From JACVRW01 sp963812415 (GTDB lineage Bacteria > Actinomycetota > Thermoleophilia > Solirubrobacterales > Thermoleophilaceae): a stretch of DNA of 64,000 bases. Positions 22,774 through 32,020 of this stretch are shown piece by piece. The stretch covers positions 124,001 to 188,000 of the forward strand of contig CAWEVH010000002.1 of NCBI GenBank assembly GCA_963812415.1, given 5' to 3'. The notes under the pieces were generated by a model, which saw nothing but the letters and a program-made list of their open reading frames with translations, was not told the DNA's origin and ran no database searches. The translations under genes and the position numbers were made by a program. Positions within the stretch are counted from its first letter, which is position 1, and every line of letters starts with the position of its first letter.

Positions 22774-23037
22774 ATGGCCAACATCGCATCACAAGAAAAG
22801 CGGATCCACCGGGCGGAGCGCGAGCGGCTCGAGAACCGCCGGCGCACGTCGCAGGTGAAGACCTGGTTCCGGCGGCTCGAGAACGCCGTCGGAGACGGCG
22901 ACTCCGCGAAGGCGGACGATGAGTTCCGCAGCCTGGTCTCGCGGATCGACAAGGCCGTGAAGTCCGGCGCGCTCCACAGCAACAACGGCGCGCGCAAGAA
23001 GGCTCGCGCCTCGCGCATCCGTTCCGGCCTGTCGTAA
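22774..23037 (+). CDS. rpsT: 30S ribosomal protein S20
   Basis: The 87-residue, Lys/Arg-rich helical protein starts MANIASQEKRIHRAERER and contains the S20 signature around KTWFRRLENAV and ALHSNNGARKKARASRI. ATG at 22774 fixes the length to the family norm. It binds 16S rRNA early in 30S assembly. It stands alone on the plus strand, as usual for rpsT. Confidence 0.96.
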   Translation: MANIASQEKRIHRAERERLENRRRTSQVKTWFRRLENAVGDGDSAKADDEFRSLVSRIDKAVKSGALHSNNGARKKARASRIRSGLS

Positions 23038-23078
23038 CGGCCGCGCTCCGACGCCGTCGGGTTCTCGAGGGTTCGCGC

Positions 23079-24571
23079 ATGGAGACGAGACTGCTGATCC
23101 GCGGCGAGCAGGTCGCGGAGAGGGCACGCCGCTGGCCGTCGAGAACCCGGCGTCCGAGGAGACGCTCGCCGAGCTGCGGGGCCCGTCTGAGGCCCAGCTC
23201 GAGGCGACCATCGCCGGCGCCTCGGAGGCGTTCGGCGGCTGGGCGGCCACACCCGCCGTCGAGCGGGCCGAGCTGCTTCACGAGGTGGCCGCACGCATCC
23301 GCGCGAACACCGAAGAGCTGGCCCGCGTGATGACCCTCGAGGGCGGCAAGCCGCTGCTCGAGAACACGGACGAGGTGGGCTGGACGGCCGCGGCCTTCGA
23401 CTACTACGCCGAGATGGGCCGCAACTTCGCCGGGCGGGTCATCCCCTCGATCGAGTCGACGCAACTCGCCATGGTCGTGAAGGAGCCGATCGGCGTCTGG
23501 GGCTGCATCGTCCCCTGGAACTACCCGCTCCTGCTGCTGTCGTGGAAGGTCGCCCCGGCGCTGGCCGCCGGCAACACGGTCGTGGCCAAGCCGTCGGAGC
23601 TCACCCCGCTGTCGACGCTGATGCTGGCCGACTGCTTCGGAGAGCTGCCGGCCGGAGTGGTGAGCATCGTGGCCGGAGCCGGCGACGTCGGCGCCGCGAT
23701 CGTGGCCGACGAGCGTGTGGCCGGGGTTGCGTTCACCGGCTCGGTCGAGACCGGCAAGAAGGTGGCGGGCGTCTGCTCGCAGCGCGTGGCGCGCATGAAC
23801 CTCGAGATGGGCGGCAAGGACCCGTTCATCGTCTGCGCCGACGTGGCCGCCGACGTCGAGGTGGCCGCGCGGGGCGGGGCCTGGGCGGCGTACCTGAACG
23901 CCGGCCAGGTCTGCACGTCCGCCGAGCGCTTCTACGTGGCGAGCGAGATCTACGACGACTTCGTGTCCGCCTTCGTCGATCACACGCGCACCCTGCGGGT
24001 CGGCGACCCTCTCTCCGACGACGTCGACCTCGGCCCGATGGTCTCCGCGGCGCAGCGCGCGAAGGTCGAGGCCCAGGTCGAGGCCGCCGTGTCCGCGGGC
24101 GCCGAGCTCGTGGTCGGCGGCGACCGCGCCGGCCTCGAGCGCGGCCACTACTTCGCGCCCGCGGTGGTCACCGGCCTGCCGTCGGAGACGGACCTTCTGC
24201 GCGAGGAGACCTTCGGGCCCGTCGCGCCGATCGTGCCGGTCGGCTCCCTCGACGAGGCGATCGCGCTCGCCAACGGCACCCGCTTCGGGCTGGGCGCGAA
24301 CGTCTACACGCGTGACCTCGAGACCGCCGTGCGCTGCCTGCGCGAGATCCGGGCCGGCACGGTCTGGATCAACGACCCGCTCACCGACAACGACGCCGGA
24401 CCGTTCGGCGGCTTCAAGCAGTCGGGCTTCGGCCGCGAGCTCGGGCAGGAGGGTCTCGAGGCCTTCCAGGAGACCAAGCACGTGCACATCGAGACCAAGA
24501 TCGCTCCCAAGGAGTGGTGGTACCCCTACGGGGCGGGCGACGCGTCGCCGCCGTCCGGCGCGGGCGCCTGA
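23079..24571 (+). CDS. NAD(P)-dependent aldehyde dehydrogenase (frameshifted as sequenced)
   Basis: The frame from ATG 23079 (METRLLIRGEQVAE) switches near 23117-23122, where GAGAG appears instead of GAG, and the rest continues to 24571. Conserved parts are VPWNYPLLL, KPSELTPLS, the NAD-binding FTGSVETGKKV, catalytic Glu in LEMGGKDP and catalytic Cys in GQVCTSAERF, then ETFGPV and GPFGGFKQSGFGRE. The closest feel is betaine- or aminoaldehyde dehydrogenases, but the substrate is not fixed by sequence. It stands alone between rpsT and holA. Confidence 0.9.
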
Positions 24572-24604
24572 GCCCGGCTTGGCCCGACCCGCGGCGCGGC
24601 TCAG
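24568..24604. terminator. Possible bidirectional terminator between convergent genes
   Basis: CTGAGCC and GGCTCAG form an inverted repeat with a 23-nt loop; each arm contains the stop codon of one of the two convergent genes. There is no T tract, so this is a weak call. Confidence 0.3.
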
Positions 24605-25569
24605 ACCCCGCCCGCGGCGCGCGCGAGGGCGAGCGAGAACGCCGCCGACTCGTCCACCTGGACCTCGCCGCCGCCGCGCATCTCCACCTCGAGGTCGGCG
24701 AACACGCATAGCGCCCGCTCGAGCGTCACCGTGTCGGCCTTCTTGGCGCGGGCCACGGTCTTCTTCGCGAGCCACGGCGGCGCCTTGAGCGCCTCGACCA
24801 CCTTCTGGTCGGGCATGCCCGCCTCGAGCAGCGCCGCGGCGCGGTGCACCTCGCGGAGCCGCCGCACGATCGGAAATGCGAGGCCGCCGGGACGCTCGCC
24901 GTGGGCCTCGAGCTCCTCCGCGAGCGCGAGCGTCGCGCGCAGGTCGCCGGACACCAGGGCGTCGGCGAGGTCGTAGACGCGCGGCGCGCTGTCGGCGGCG
25001 GCCAGCTCCTCGACGTCGGCCGCCGAGACGCTCACGCGCGGGTGGACCGCGAGCGCGATCTTCTCGAGCTCCCGCGCGAGCTGCTGCTGGCTCGAGCCGA
25101 CCTGCGACACGAGCTGCTTCGCCGCCTCCGGATCGAGCTGCAGCCCGAGCTCGCGGGCGTGGGCGACGCACCATTTGGGGAGCTCCCACGGCTTCGGGGC
25201 GGAGTACTCGCGGACCTCGCCGCCGGCGCCCTCGACCGCCTTCGCGAGCGGCTTCAGCGGCTTGCCGCGCACGATCAGCACGAGCACGGTGTCGGGCGGC
25301 AGGGCCTCGAGCGCGTCCGTGAGCGGCTCGAGCTGAGCGGCCTTCCAGGCGCCCGCGTCGTCGACGAGCAGATAGCGGGTGCCGGGGTCGAAGCTCAGCG
25401 TCGCGAGCGAGCCGGCGAGCTCCTCCGGCGAGCTCTGACGGGCGTCGAAGGTCTCGAGCCCCCCGGGTCCGCGCTCGTCGTCCGCGCGCCGGCGAACGCG
25501 CGCGCGCCAGGAGTCGATCTTGGCGTCGTCGTCACCGCAGACGAGGTAGGCGGGCTTGAGCTCGGCCAC
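24601..25569 (-). CDS. holA: DNA polymerase III delta subunit
   Basis: The 322-residue clamp-loader subunit opens the beta clamp. Family features are the N-terminal PAYLVCGDDDAKIDSW, RYLLVDDA, the middle LPKWCVAHARELGLQLDPEAAKQLVSQVGSSQQQLARELEKIAL and the C-terminal collar. It starts with GTG; a TAGACT hexamer ends 7 nt before it and there is no Shine-Dalgarno. It lies just after comEC on the same strand, a frequent arrangement. Confidence 0.93.
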   Translation of the reverse strand: MAELKPAYLVCGDDDAKIDSWRARVRRRADDERGPGGLETFDARQSSPEELAGSLATLSFDPGTRYLLVDDAGAWKAAQLEPLTDALEALPPDTVLVLIVRGKPLKPLAKAVEGAGGEVREYSAPKPWELPKWCVAHARELGLQLDPEAAKQLVSQVGSSQQQLARELEKIALAVHPRVSVSAADVEELAAADSAPRVYDLADALVSGDLRATLALAEELEAHGERPGGLAFPIVRRLREVHRAAALLEAGMPDQKVVEALKAPPWLAKKTVARAKKADTVTLERALCVFADLEVEMRGGGEVQVDESAAFSLALARAAGGV

Positions 25570-25576
25570 GGAGCGC

Positions 25577-25582
25577 AGTCTA
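25577..25582 (-). promoter_or_regulatory. -10 element of holA (leaderless)
   Basis: Minus-strand TAGACT, 7 nt before the GTG start. The same hexamer precedes the amino acid decarboxylase gene at 31.5 kb. Confidence 0.6.
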
Positions 25583-25644
25583 AGCCATGGATCCAGGCTA
25601 AGCGCGCCGGCGGTGGCCGCCGCGACGCGGCTCGGAGTCGTGGC

Positions 25645-28109
25645 TCAGCGCTCGGTGTCCACCTCCATTCTCCCTCGCTCGACGGTGAGCACGACGGTGC
25701 CCTCCCGGTCGGTTCGGTGGGTTGGCACGTTCGCCCGTCGCAACGCGCCGAGCGCCTGGGCGGTGGGGTGCCCGTAGGTGTTCTCGCCGACCTCGATCGC
25801 CGCGAGCTCCGGCCGGAGGCGCTCGAGCACGGCCGGCAGCCCCGGATCGGCGCTGCCGTGATGCGGCACCTTCATCGCGTCGACGTCCGGGAGCTCGAGC
25901 GGCAGGAGTGCCTCGCTCTCGGCGTCCGCCGACAGCATCAGGTCGAACTCCCCCGCGCTCACAATCGCGACCACGGCGCGCGGGTTGGGGTCCTCGGGCG
26001 GAGGGCCGGGCGGCCGGGGCGGCGGTGACAGGATCCGGACCCGGAGAGCGCCGACCCTCAGGACGAGCGGCGCCATGGCCGGCCTGGTCGGCACGCCGCG
26101 CTCGCGGGCCGAGCGCAGCAGCGCCCGGAAGGCCGGATCGCGGCTGCCGTCGCCGCCGTCGAGCAGGAGGTCGACGGGGCGGTCGGCGAGCACGGCGGGC
26201 AGTCCGCCGTGATGGTCGCGCGAGGCGTGCGTGGCCACCACCAGCGCGAGGCGCCTCACGCCGGCCTGGCGAAGCAGTCGGGCGATGCCGGCCTCCGGCG
26301 GCCCGCCGTCGAACAGGATCGCCGTCCCGTCCGGGTGCTGGACGAGCGTGGCGTCCCCCTGGCCGACGTCGAGGAAGCGAACGGTGAGCGCGCCGGGCGC
26401 CGCCGGCGGGGAGAGCGCCCGGATGAGGAGCACGAGCAGCGTGGCGCTGGTCGCGGCCACCAGCATCGTTCTGGCCGGCCCGGCCCGCCGCCGCCAGGCC
26501 GCCGCGGCCTCCTGCGCGCGGCCGGAGCTCCGACGCGCGAGCGCGCGCACGCCGGCCGCCGCCAGCAGCAGCGCCGCATACGCGAACGCGATCGCCGCGG
26601 ACCCCCTGACCGGCACTCCGAGCTGGCCGCCGGGAAGGTCCGCGAAGCGCTCGGCGAGCCGCGCCAGGTAGGCCACGGGCACGCGCGCAGCCGGCCCGGC
26701 GAGCTCGGCGAGCTCCGACGCTCCCGGGCAGCAGCGGCGAGACGATCCCGAGCCCGGCCTTCAGCATGCCGAGCCACATCGCCGGAGCGACGGCCGGCAG
26801 CGCGAGCAGGTTGGCCGGCAGGCCCGCGACCGGCACCGAGTCGAAATGGTGCGCCAGGAGCGGCGCGGTGGCCAGGCTCGCCGCGATCGTGATCGCCGCG
26901 CCCTCGGAGACTCCGCGCAGCGTTGCCCGCGCCAGCGGGCCGCCGCGTCCCGATCAGGCTCTCGCCGGCAGCCGCGAGGGTCCGGCCCAGCGGGAGCCCG
27001 ACCAGCAGGATGCCCGTCACGGCGGCGAACGACAGCTGCCAGCCTGCGTCGGCCCAGGCGCGCGGGTTGAGCAGCAGCGTGGCCGCGGCGGCCAGCAGCA
27101 GCGCGTACCAGCGCGACGCGGGACGCGAGAGCGTGAGCGCCGCGATCCCCGCCGCCGCCATCACGCCGGCGCGCTGCAGCGACGGACCGGCGCCGGCCAG
27201 CGGCACGTACAGCGCCACGAGGCCCAAGAGCGCCACGCCGCGCGCCCTCGGGCCGAGCCCGGCGACGGCGAGGGGCGGCAGCGCGAGCGCCACGAGCAGC
27301 ATCACGTTCTGACCGCTCACCGCCAGCAGATGAGCGAGGCCGGAGTCGCGGAAGTCCTCGCGCGTGGCGCGGTCGATCGCCTCGTCCTGGCCGAGCACCA
27401 TGCCGCGGACGAGCGCGGCCTCGGGCGGGGGCAGCCCAGCGGCCACGGAGCGCTCGGCGCGGCCCCGCAATCCGTCGAGCAGTCCCGCCAGGCCGCCGCG
27501 CCGCCGGCCCGTCGGCCGCGCGTCCTCCAGCAAGAGCTCGCCGGCGAACCCCTGCCGGCGCAGATGGGCCGCGAAGTCAAACCGCGCGCCGGACCCGCGA
27601 TCGCCCCGATCCACGTCGAGTGCGCGCAGCCGCCCGCGCAGCCGCAGCTCCTCGCCGGGCTCCACGCGCGGCGCGGGCGCCCACTGCGGAATCCGCGCCA
27701 GCAGGCGCGCCCCCTCCAGCCGCCCCCGTCCAACCGCCACCTCGATGGAGGCGCCGAAGGGCGACGACCGCGGTCTCGTGAGCGCGTTCGCGAGCAGCCG
27801 CACCTGTCGACCGTCCTCGACGAGATCCGCCGGGCGGTCGAGGGCCGCGAGCCGAAGGTCCCCCACCCCGCCCGCGAGCACGACCAGCAGGCCTGCGAGC
27901 GGCGCCAACCGGCGGGCGCCGGCGACCGCGAGCGCCAGCGCCGCACCAGCCCCGAGCGCGAGCGGAGCGAGAGGCGGCGCGCTCGCGAGCGCGAGCCCTG
28001 CGGCGATCGCGGCCATGCAGACATGCCACGGGCGGCGTGCGGGACGCGCGAGCAAGCCGGCGGGCTCGGCGACCGTGCCGGCAGGCGGTGAGCGCTCGTT
28101 TGCGCTCAC
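25645..28109 (-). CDS. comEC: Competence protein ComEC/Rec2 (two frameshifts as sequenced)
   Basis: About 820 residues when the frames are joined, the usual ComEC size. The first frame holds the N-terminal OB/soluble domain and the competence membrane core (GLAHLLAVSGQNVMLLVAL, GPSLQRAGVMAA). The second covers LRGVSEGAAITIAASLATA to GIVSPLLPGS. The third holds the metallo-beta-lactamase-like nuclease (FLDVGQGDATLV, ATHASRDHHGGLPAVL, PHHGSADP). Frame switches fall near 26945 and 26722, each a net +1. ComEC forms the inner-membrane DNA uptake channel. GTG start, coupled to comEA (GTGA). Confidence 0.9.
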
Positions 28110-28729
28110 GGACCCAGCGCCTCCCTGAGCGCGGCAAAGCGCTTCTCGCCGATGCCCTCGACGTCGCGCAGGCCGCCGACCGAGGCCACCCCGCCCTGCG
28201 AGTCCCGGTGCTCGACGATCCGCTCGGCGAGCGTGGGTCCGATGCCATCGATCCCGTCGAGCTGCTCGGCGGTGGCCCTGGCGAGGCTGATCGGCCCCGC
28301 GTCCGCGCCGCCCGAGGCCGCCGCGCCATGCCCGGCGGGCCCGGCAGGCCCGACGGCGCCAAGCCGCGGCACCACCACCTGCTGGCCGTCCTCGAGCCGG
28401 GCCGCGAGGTTCACGGCCGCGGCGTCGGCCCGGCGGGCGAACCCGCCGGCGCGAGCGACCGCCGCGGCCACCCGCGAGGCGGCGGGCAGGCGCAGCAGCC
28501 CCGGCCGCCGCACCCGCCCGGCCACGTGCACGTAGATCCCCTCCTGCGCCGGCGCCGCACCCGGACCGTCGCCTCGGGCGGCGTCAGCCCGCCCGGCAGC
28601 CGGTCCGTCGATGCGCACCGGCGACGGGCTCCCACCCCCGTCAGAGCCGAGCATCCGCCAACCGAGGAGCGCCGCGACCCCGAGGGCCAGGGCCCAGATC
28701 AGAACCGTTCCGCGCGCCGCCTCCGCCAC
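28106..28729 (-). CDS. comEA: Competence protein ComEA (DNA receptor)
   Basis: The 207-residue protein has one N-terminal membrane segment (about residues 8-24), a SLBB domain (IYVHVAGRVRRPGLLRLPAA) and a C-terminal helix-hairpin-helix pair (ATAEQLDGIDGIGPTLAERIVEHR, VGGLRDVEGIGEKRFAAL). It binds incoming double-stranded DNA and passes it to ComEC, encoded next. The GTG start has TAGCGT at 7 nt and no Shine-Dalgarno. Confidence 0.94.
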   Translation of the reverse strand: MAEAARGTVLIWALALGVAALLGWRMLGSDGGGSPSPVRIDGPAAGRADAARGDGPGAAPAQEGIYVHVAGRVRRPGLLRLPAASRVAAAVARAGGFARRADAAAVNLAARLEDGQQVVVPRLGAVGPAGPAGHGAAASGGADAGPISLARATAEQLDGIDGIGPTLAERIVEHRDSQGGVASVGGLRDVEGIGEKRFAALREALGP

Positions 28730-28736
28730 ACGGCCG

Positions 28737-28742
28737 ACGCTA
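28737..28742 (-). promoter_or_regulatory. -10 element of comEA (leaderless)
   Basis: Minus-strand TAGCGT ending 7 nt before the GTG start of comEA. Confidence 0.5.
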
Positions 28743-28781
28743 CGTCGGCGGGCTCGACGCGTGGGTTACGTAGGTGACGAT

Positions 28782-29057
28782 TCAGCGAATCTCGAAGCCC
28801 GAAAGCCCCTCGGGCTCCTCGTCGCTGACCTCGACGTCCTCCACATGGGCGCCGCGCGGCCCGCTCGAGCAGAACTCGACGAGCTCCGCCACGGCCGCAT
28901 CCTCTCCCTCGAAGACCGCCTCGACCCTCCCGTCGGGACGGTTGGAAACCCAGCCCGCCACCCCGCGGCTCGTCGCCCGCCGGCGCGTGGTGTCGCGGAA
29001 GAAGACCCCCTGAACCTGGCCGCTCACGACGACGCGGCGGCGAACCGACTCGCTCAT
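28782..29057 (-). CDS. acyP: Acylphosphatase
   Basis: A 91-residue acylphosphatase, the standard size. The catalytic Arg is in QGVFFRDTTRRRA and the catalytic Asn in GWVSNRPDGRVEAVFEG; GFEIR closes the fold. It hydrolyses acyl phosphates such as carbamoyl or 1,3-bisphosphoglycerate; the cellular role is poorly known. AGGAGG lies only one base before the ATG, too close to be a normal ribosome site. Confidence 0.95.
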   Translation of the reverse strand: MSESVRRRVVVSGQVQGVFFRDTTRRRATSRGVAGWVSNRPDGRVEAVFEGEDAAVAELVEFCSSGPRGAHVEDVEVSDEEPEGLSGFEIR

Positions 29058-29119
29058 GCCTCCTGCCTTCCCGGAGACGGCTCCGTCATCCCCCGGCCCG
29101 CTGCGGACTCACGGAGACA

Positions 29120-29125
29120 TAGCAT
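29120..29125 (+). promoter_or_regulatory. -10 element of the arginine-deiminase-like gene (leaderless)
   Basis: TAGCAT ending 7 nt before ATG 29133; no Shine-Dalgarno between. Confidence 0.55.
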
Positions 29126-29132
29126 TGCGCGG

Positions 29133-30017
29133 ATGGAAGCGACCGAGCGTCCCGAGCCCGCCTGGGGCGTCGACTCGGAGTACGGACGGCTCCTCGACGT
29201 CCTGCTCTGCCCGCCCGACAACTTCCGCTGGCTCCCCGCGAGCGCCATATCGCGCGCGACGCTGGACAAGGGGCTGCAGTTCAGCCGCGAGGACGCGATG
29301 CGCCAGCACGCCGAGATGGTGAGCGTCTACGAGGAGGCGGGCGTGCGCGTGCACTTCCTCGAACCCGATCCCGCCCTTCCCTACCAGGTGTTCGCGCGGG
29401 ACTCGAGCATCAACGTCCCGCAGGGACCGATCGTGACCCAGTGCCATCAGTGGTGGCGCCGAGGCGAGTACGCGCCAGTGATCCGCTTCTACCGCGACGC
29501 CGGGATCCCGGTCCACCGCATGATCACCGCGGCCGCGCTCGAGGGCGGCGACTTCATGATCGTGGAGCCGGGCGTGGCCGTGATCGGCAACGGCGAGGAG
29601 CGCACGCAGGAGCCGGCCGCCCGCCAGCTCGCGGGCTGGCTCGAGGCCGACGGCTGGGAGGTGCGGATCGAGCGCATCCCGCCCCACTTCCTCCACATCG
29701 ACGTGCTGGCCGCGATGCTCGGCGAGAAGCTCGCCGCCGTGTGCGTCGAGCAGGTGGGAAGCGGCTTCGTGCGCTGGCTCGAGGGCAAGGGCGTGGAGAT
29801 CGTGCCCGTCACGCTCGCCGACTCGCTGAAGCTCGGCGTGAACGGCGTGAGCCTCGGCGACGGACGCGTGCTCACGAGCGCCGAGTCGAAGGACCTGAAC
29901 GAGCGGCTGCGCGCGCTCGGGCTCACCGTCTACGACCCCGAGCTCGCCAGCTTCACGCTCGGCGGCGGGGGCGCTCATTGCCTGATGCAGGCGCTCCGCC
30001 GCGAGCGCGTGGGCTGA
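29133..30017 (+). CDS. Amidinotransferase / arginine deiminase-fold hydrolase (DDAH-like)
   Basis: The 294-residue protein has the guanidine-modifying enzyme signature: FARDSSINV, LEGGDFMIV, HFLHIDVLAAML and a C-terminal nucleophile Cys283 in GGGGAHCLMQAL. Such enzymes act on arginine, methylated arginine or related guanidino compounds. Size and pattern favour dimethylarginine dimethylaminohydrolase or a plain deiminase over a transferase. The convergent neighbour is an arginine-type decarboxylase, which may hint at shared arginine metabolism, but there is no operon link. Confidence 0.85.
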   Translation: MEATERPEPAWGVDSEYGRLLDVLLCPPDNFRWLPASAISRATLDKGLQFSREDAMRQHAEMVSVYEEAGVRVHFLEPDPALPYQVFARDSSINVPQGPIVTQCHQWWRRGEYAPVIRFYRDAGIPVHRMITAAALEGGDFMIVEPGVAVIGNGEERTQEPAARQLAGWLEADGWEVRIERIPPHFLHIDVLAAMLGEKLAAVCVEQVGSGFVRWLEGKGVEIVPVTLADSLKLGVNGVSLGDGRVLTSAESKDLNERLRALGLTVYDPELASFTLGGGGAHCLMQALRRERVG

Positions 30018-30041
30018 GCACGGCCGGCGTACGCTCGCGCG

Positions 30042-31511
30042 CTACTTCTCGATCGCCACCCGCAGCGTGCGCAGCGCCCGGTCGCTGGCGCCGCGCAGGC
30101 TTCCGCCCAACTCGAGCGTGGCCTCGATGTAGTCGAGCGTCTCGGCGGTGAGGCGCTCGCCGGGCAGCACGTTGGGGATGCCGGGCGGGTAGGCCGCGAG
30201 CGACTCGGCCGACACGCGGCCGACCGCCTCGCGCGCGGGCACGACCTCCTGGGGGCCGAGGAAGGCCTCGCGCGGGGTCATCACGAGCTCGCCCCAGGGC
30301 GGCGGCGGTGCGAACGCCTCGAGCGGGCGCCCGGCCGGCTGCGCGCTCACGGTCTCGACCGCGTTGCGCAGCGCCGCGAGCAGGCGCGCCGACGACGCCC
30401 CGGCGTCCTCGCCCATGCCGAAGACGGCCACCAGCACGTTCTCACCGGCGAGCTCGACGATCACGTCGTCCTGCTCGCGCAGGAGCCGCGCCAGCTCGTA
30501 GCCGCTGGCGGTCGTGCCGCGGACGTCGATGGCCAGCCGCAGCGGGTCGTAGTCGAACACGCCGGCCGCGCCCGCGAGCCGCTCGTCGAGCACGTCGAGG
30601 CCGGGGATCTCGCGCACCGCTGTGCGCGTGCGCGCGAGCGCGGCGAGGGTCTCTCCGAGCAGCTCGCGCCCGCGTGTGGCCGCGCTGCGCCGTGCGGTGT
30701 CGAGCGAGCCGAGCAGCAGCGCGTTCGGGCTGGTGGACTCGACGAGCGTCACGCAGCGGTCGACCACGCCCTCCTCGATCAGGTCGCCGTGGCCGAGATG
30801 GATCATCGCCGACTGCGTGAGGCTGCCCACGATCTTGTGCGTGCTCGAGATCACGAGGTCGGCCCCCAGCGTGAGCGCGTGCGCCGGGAGGTCCTCGTGG
30901 AATGGCAGGTGCGCGCCCCAGGCCTCGTCGACCACCAGCGGCACCCCGCGGGCGTGCGCCACCTCGGCGAGGCCCGCCACGTCCGCCATCGCGCCGAAGT
31001 AGGTCGGCGACACGACCGTCGCGCCGGCGGCGTCCGGCGTCTCGTCGAGCGCCCGCTCGAGCGCCTCGGGGGTCATGCAGTGCGCGATGTACAGCTCCGG
31101 GTCCAGCTCGGGGGCGACGAAGGTCGGCCGCAGACCCGACATGATCAGCGCGTCGATCGTGCTCGAGTGGGCGTTGCGCTGCGTGACCACGCGGTGCCCG
31201 CGGTGGCCGAGCGTGAGCAGCGCCACGTGGTTGCCCTGGGAGGCGCCGTTCACGAGCCACCAGGTGCGCCGCGAACCCCACGCGTCGGCGGCCAGCTGCT
31301 GCGCCGCGGTGAAGGGCGTGGGCTCCTCGCCCACGTCGATGCCCCAGGTGAGCGCCGGGATGTCGAGCGCGAGCGCCTGCCTGCCGATCGCGTCGACGAG
31401 GGCCGGGTCGGCGCCCGCGCCCCCCTTGTGGCCGGGCACGTGGAAGCGCCCCGGGTCACGCGCGGCAAAGGCCAGCAACGCGTCGAGGTAGGGCGTGCCG
31501 GCCTGGGACAT
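30042..31511 (-). CDS. Orn/Lys/Arg-type PLP decarboxylase (arginine decarboxylase-like)
   Basis: The 489-residue fold-type I enzyme has FHVPGHKGG near the N-terminus, the PLP-stacking QRNAHSS stretch, VDEAWGAHL with the Asp that holds the pyridine nitrogen, and the Schiff-base Lys in SSTHKIVGSLTQSA. The C-terminal domain with PPGIPNVLPGE is complete. It belongs to the compact SpeA/Cad class lacking the N-terminal wing. Arginine or lysine are the likely substrates, giving agmatine or cadaverine for polyamine synthesis. TAGACT lies 8 nt before the ATG. Confidence 0.92.
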   Translation of the reverse strand: MSQAGTPYLDALLAFAARDPGRFHVPGHKGGAGADPALVDAIGRQALALDIPALTWGIDVGEEPTPFTAAQQLAADAWGSRRTWWLVNGASQGNHVALLTLGHRGHRVVTQRNAHSSTIDALIMSGLRPTFVAPELDPELYIAHCMTPEALERALDETPDAAGATVVSPTYFGAMADVAGLAEVAHARGVPLVVDEAWGAHLPFHEDLPAHALTLGADLVISSTHKIVGSLTQSAMIHLGHGDLIEEGVVDRCVTLVESTSPNALLLGSLDTARRSAATRGRELLGETLAALARTRTAVREIPGLDVLDERLAGAAGVFDYDPLRLAIDVRGTTASGYELARLLREQDDVIVELAGENVLVAVFGMGEDAGASSARLLAALRNAVETVSAQPAGRPLEAFAPPPPWGELVMTPREAFLGPQEVVPAREAVGRVSAESLAAYPPGIPNVLPGERLTAETLDYIEATLELGGSLRGASDRALRTLRVAIEK

Positions 31512-31519
31512 GGCCGGCG

Positions 31520-31525
31520 AGTCTA
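31520..31525 (-). promoter_or_regulatory. -10 element of the decarboxylase gene (leaderless)
   Basis: Minus-strand TAGACT ending 8 nt before the ATG. Its first three bases are the TAG stop of the upstream membrane protein, so promoter and stop codon are merged. Confidence 0.55.
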
Positions 31526-32020
31526 TGGCTCGCGCTCTCCGCTGGGCCGGTCCGAGAGCGGACTGGTCGGGTCGTCGTCGCGGCGCGGCTGGGGCTCCGC
31601 GGAGCTCGGCTCCGAGCGCGGATCCACGGCGATCGAGATGTGCGCGGTGGCGAGCACGGCCCCCACGACCATCACGCCGGCGCCCGCGAGCGCCAGCCAG
31701 ATGCCGGTGTCCTTGTCGACCCCGACACCCGCGGGCGGATGGTTGATCACCTGCGAGACGACGACGAACAGGACGAAGAGCGTGACTGCCAGCGCGATGG
31801 CCGGCGAGGCGGGCGGCCGGAACAGGCCCATGCCGCCCGCGAGCTGCACGATCACCACGAGGGCGCCGAGCACGAGCAGCAGGTCGAGGACCTCGAACAC
31901 GGTGAAGGCGGTGCGGGCCCCGTACCAGTCGAGGAAGAGGCTCACGATCAGGAGCACCGCGCCGAGCGCCGCCACGAGCGGGCCGATGGGTATCCGCAGT
32001 GTCTTTCGCTCTTCGCTCAT
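31523..32020 (-). CDS. Small membrane protein, four predicted helices
   Basis: The 165-residue protein has four hydrophobic segments (about residues 13-28, 39-60, 71-92, 105-127) and a charged, Pro/Ser/Asp-rich C-terminal tail of about 30 residues. I do not recognise a family. The ATG overlaps the leuS stop (ATGA), so the two are translated together. Confidence 0.8.
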   Translation of the reverse strand: MSEERKTLRIPIGPLVAALGAVLLIVSLFLDWYGARTAFTVFEVLDLLLVLGALVVIVQLAGGMGLFRPPASPAIALAVTLFVLFVVVSQVINHPPAGVGVDKDTGIWLALAGAGVMVVGAVLATAHISIAVDPRSEPSSAEPQPRRDDDPTSPLSDRPSGEREP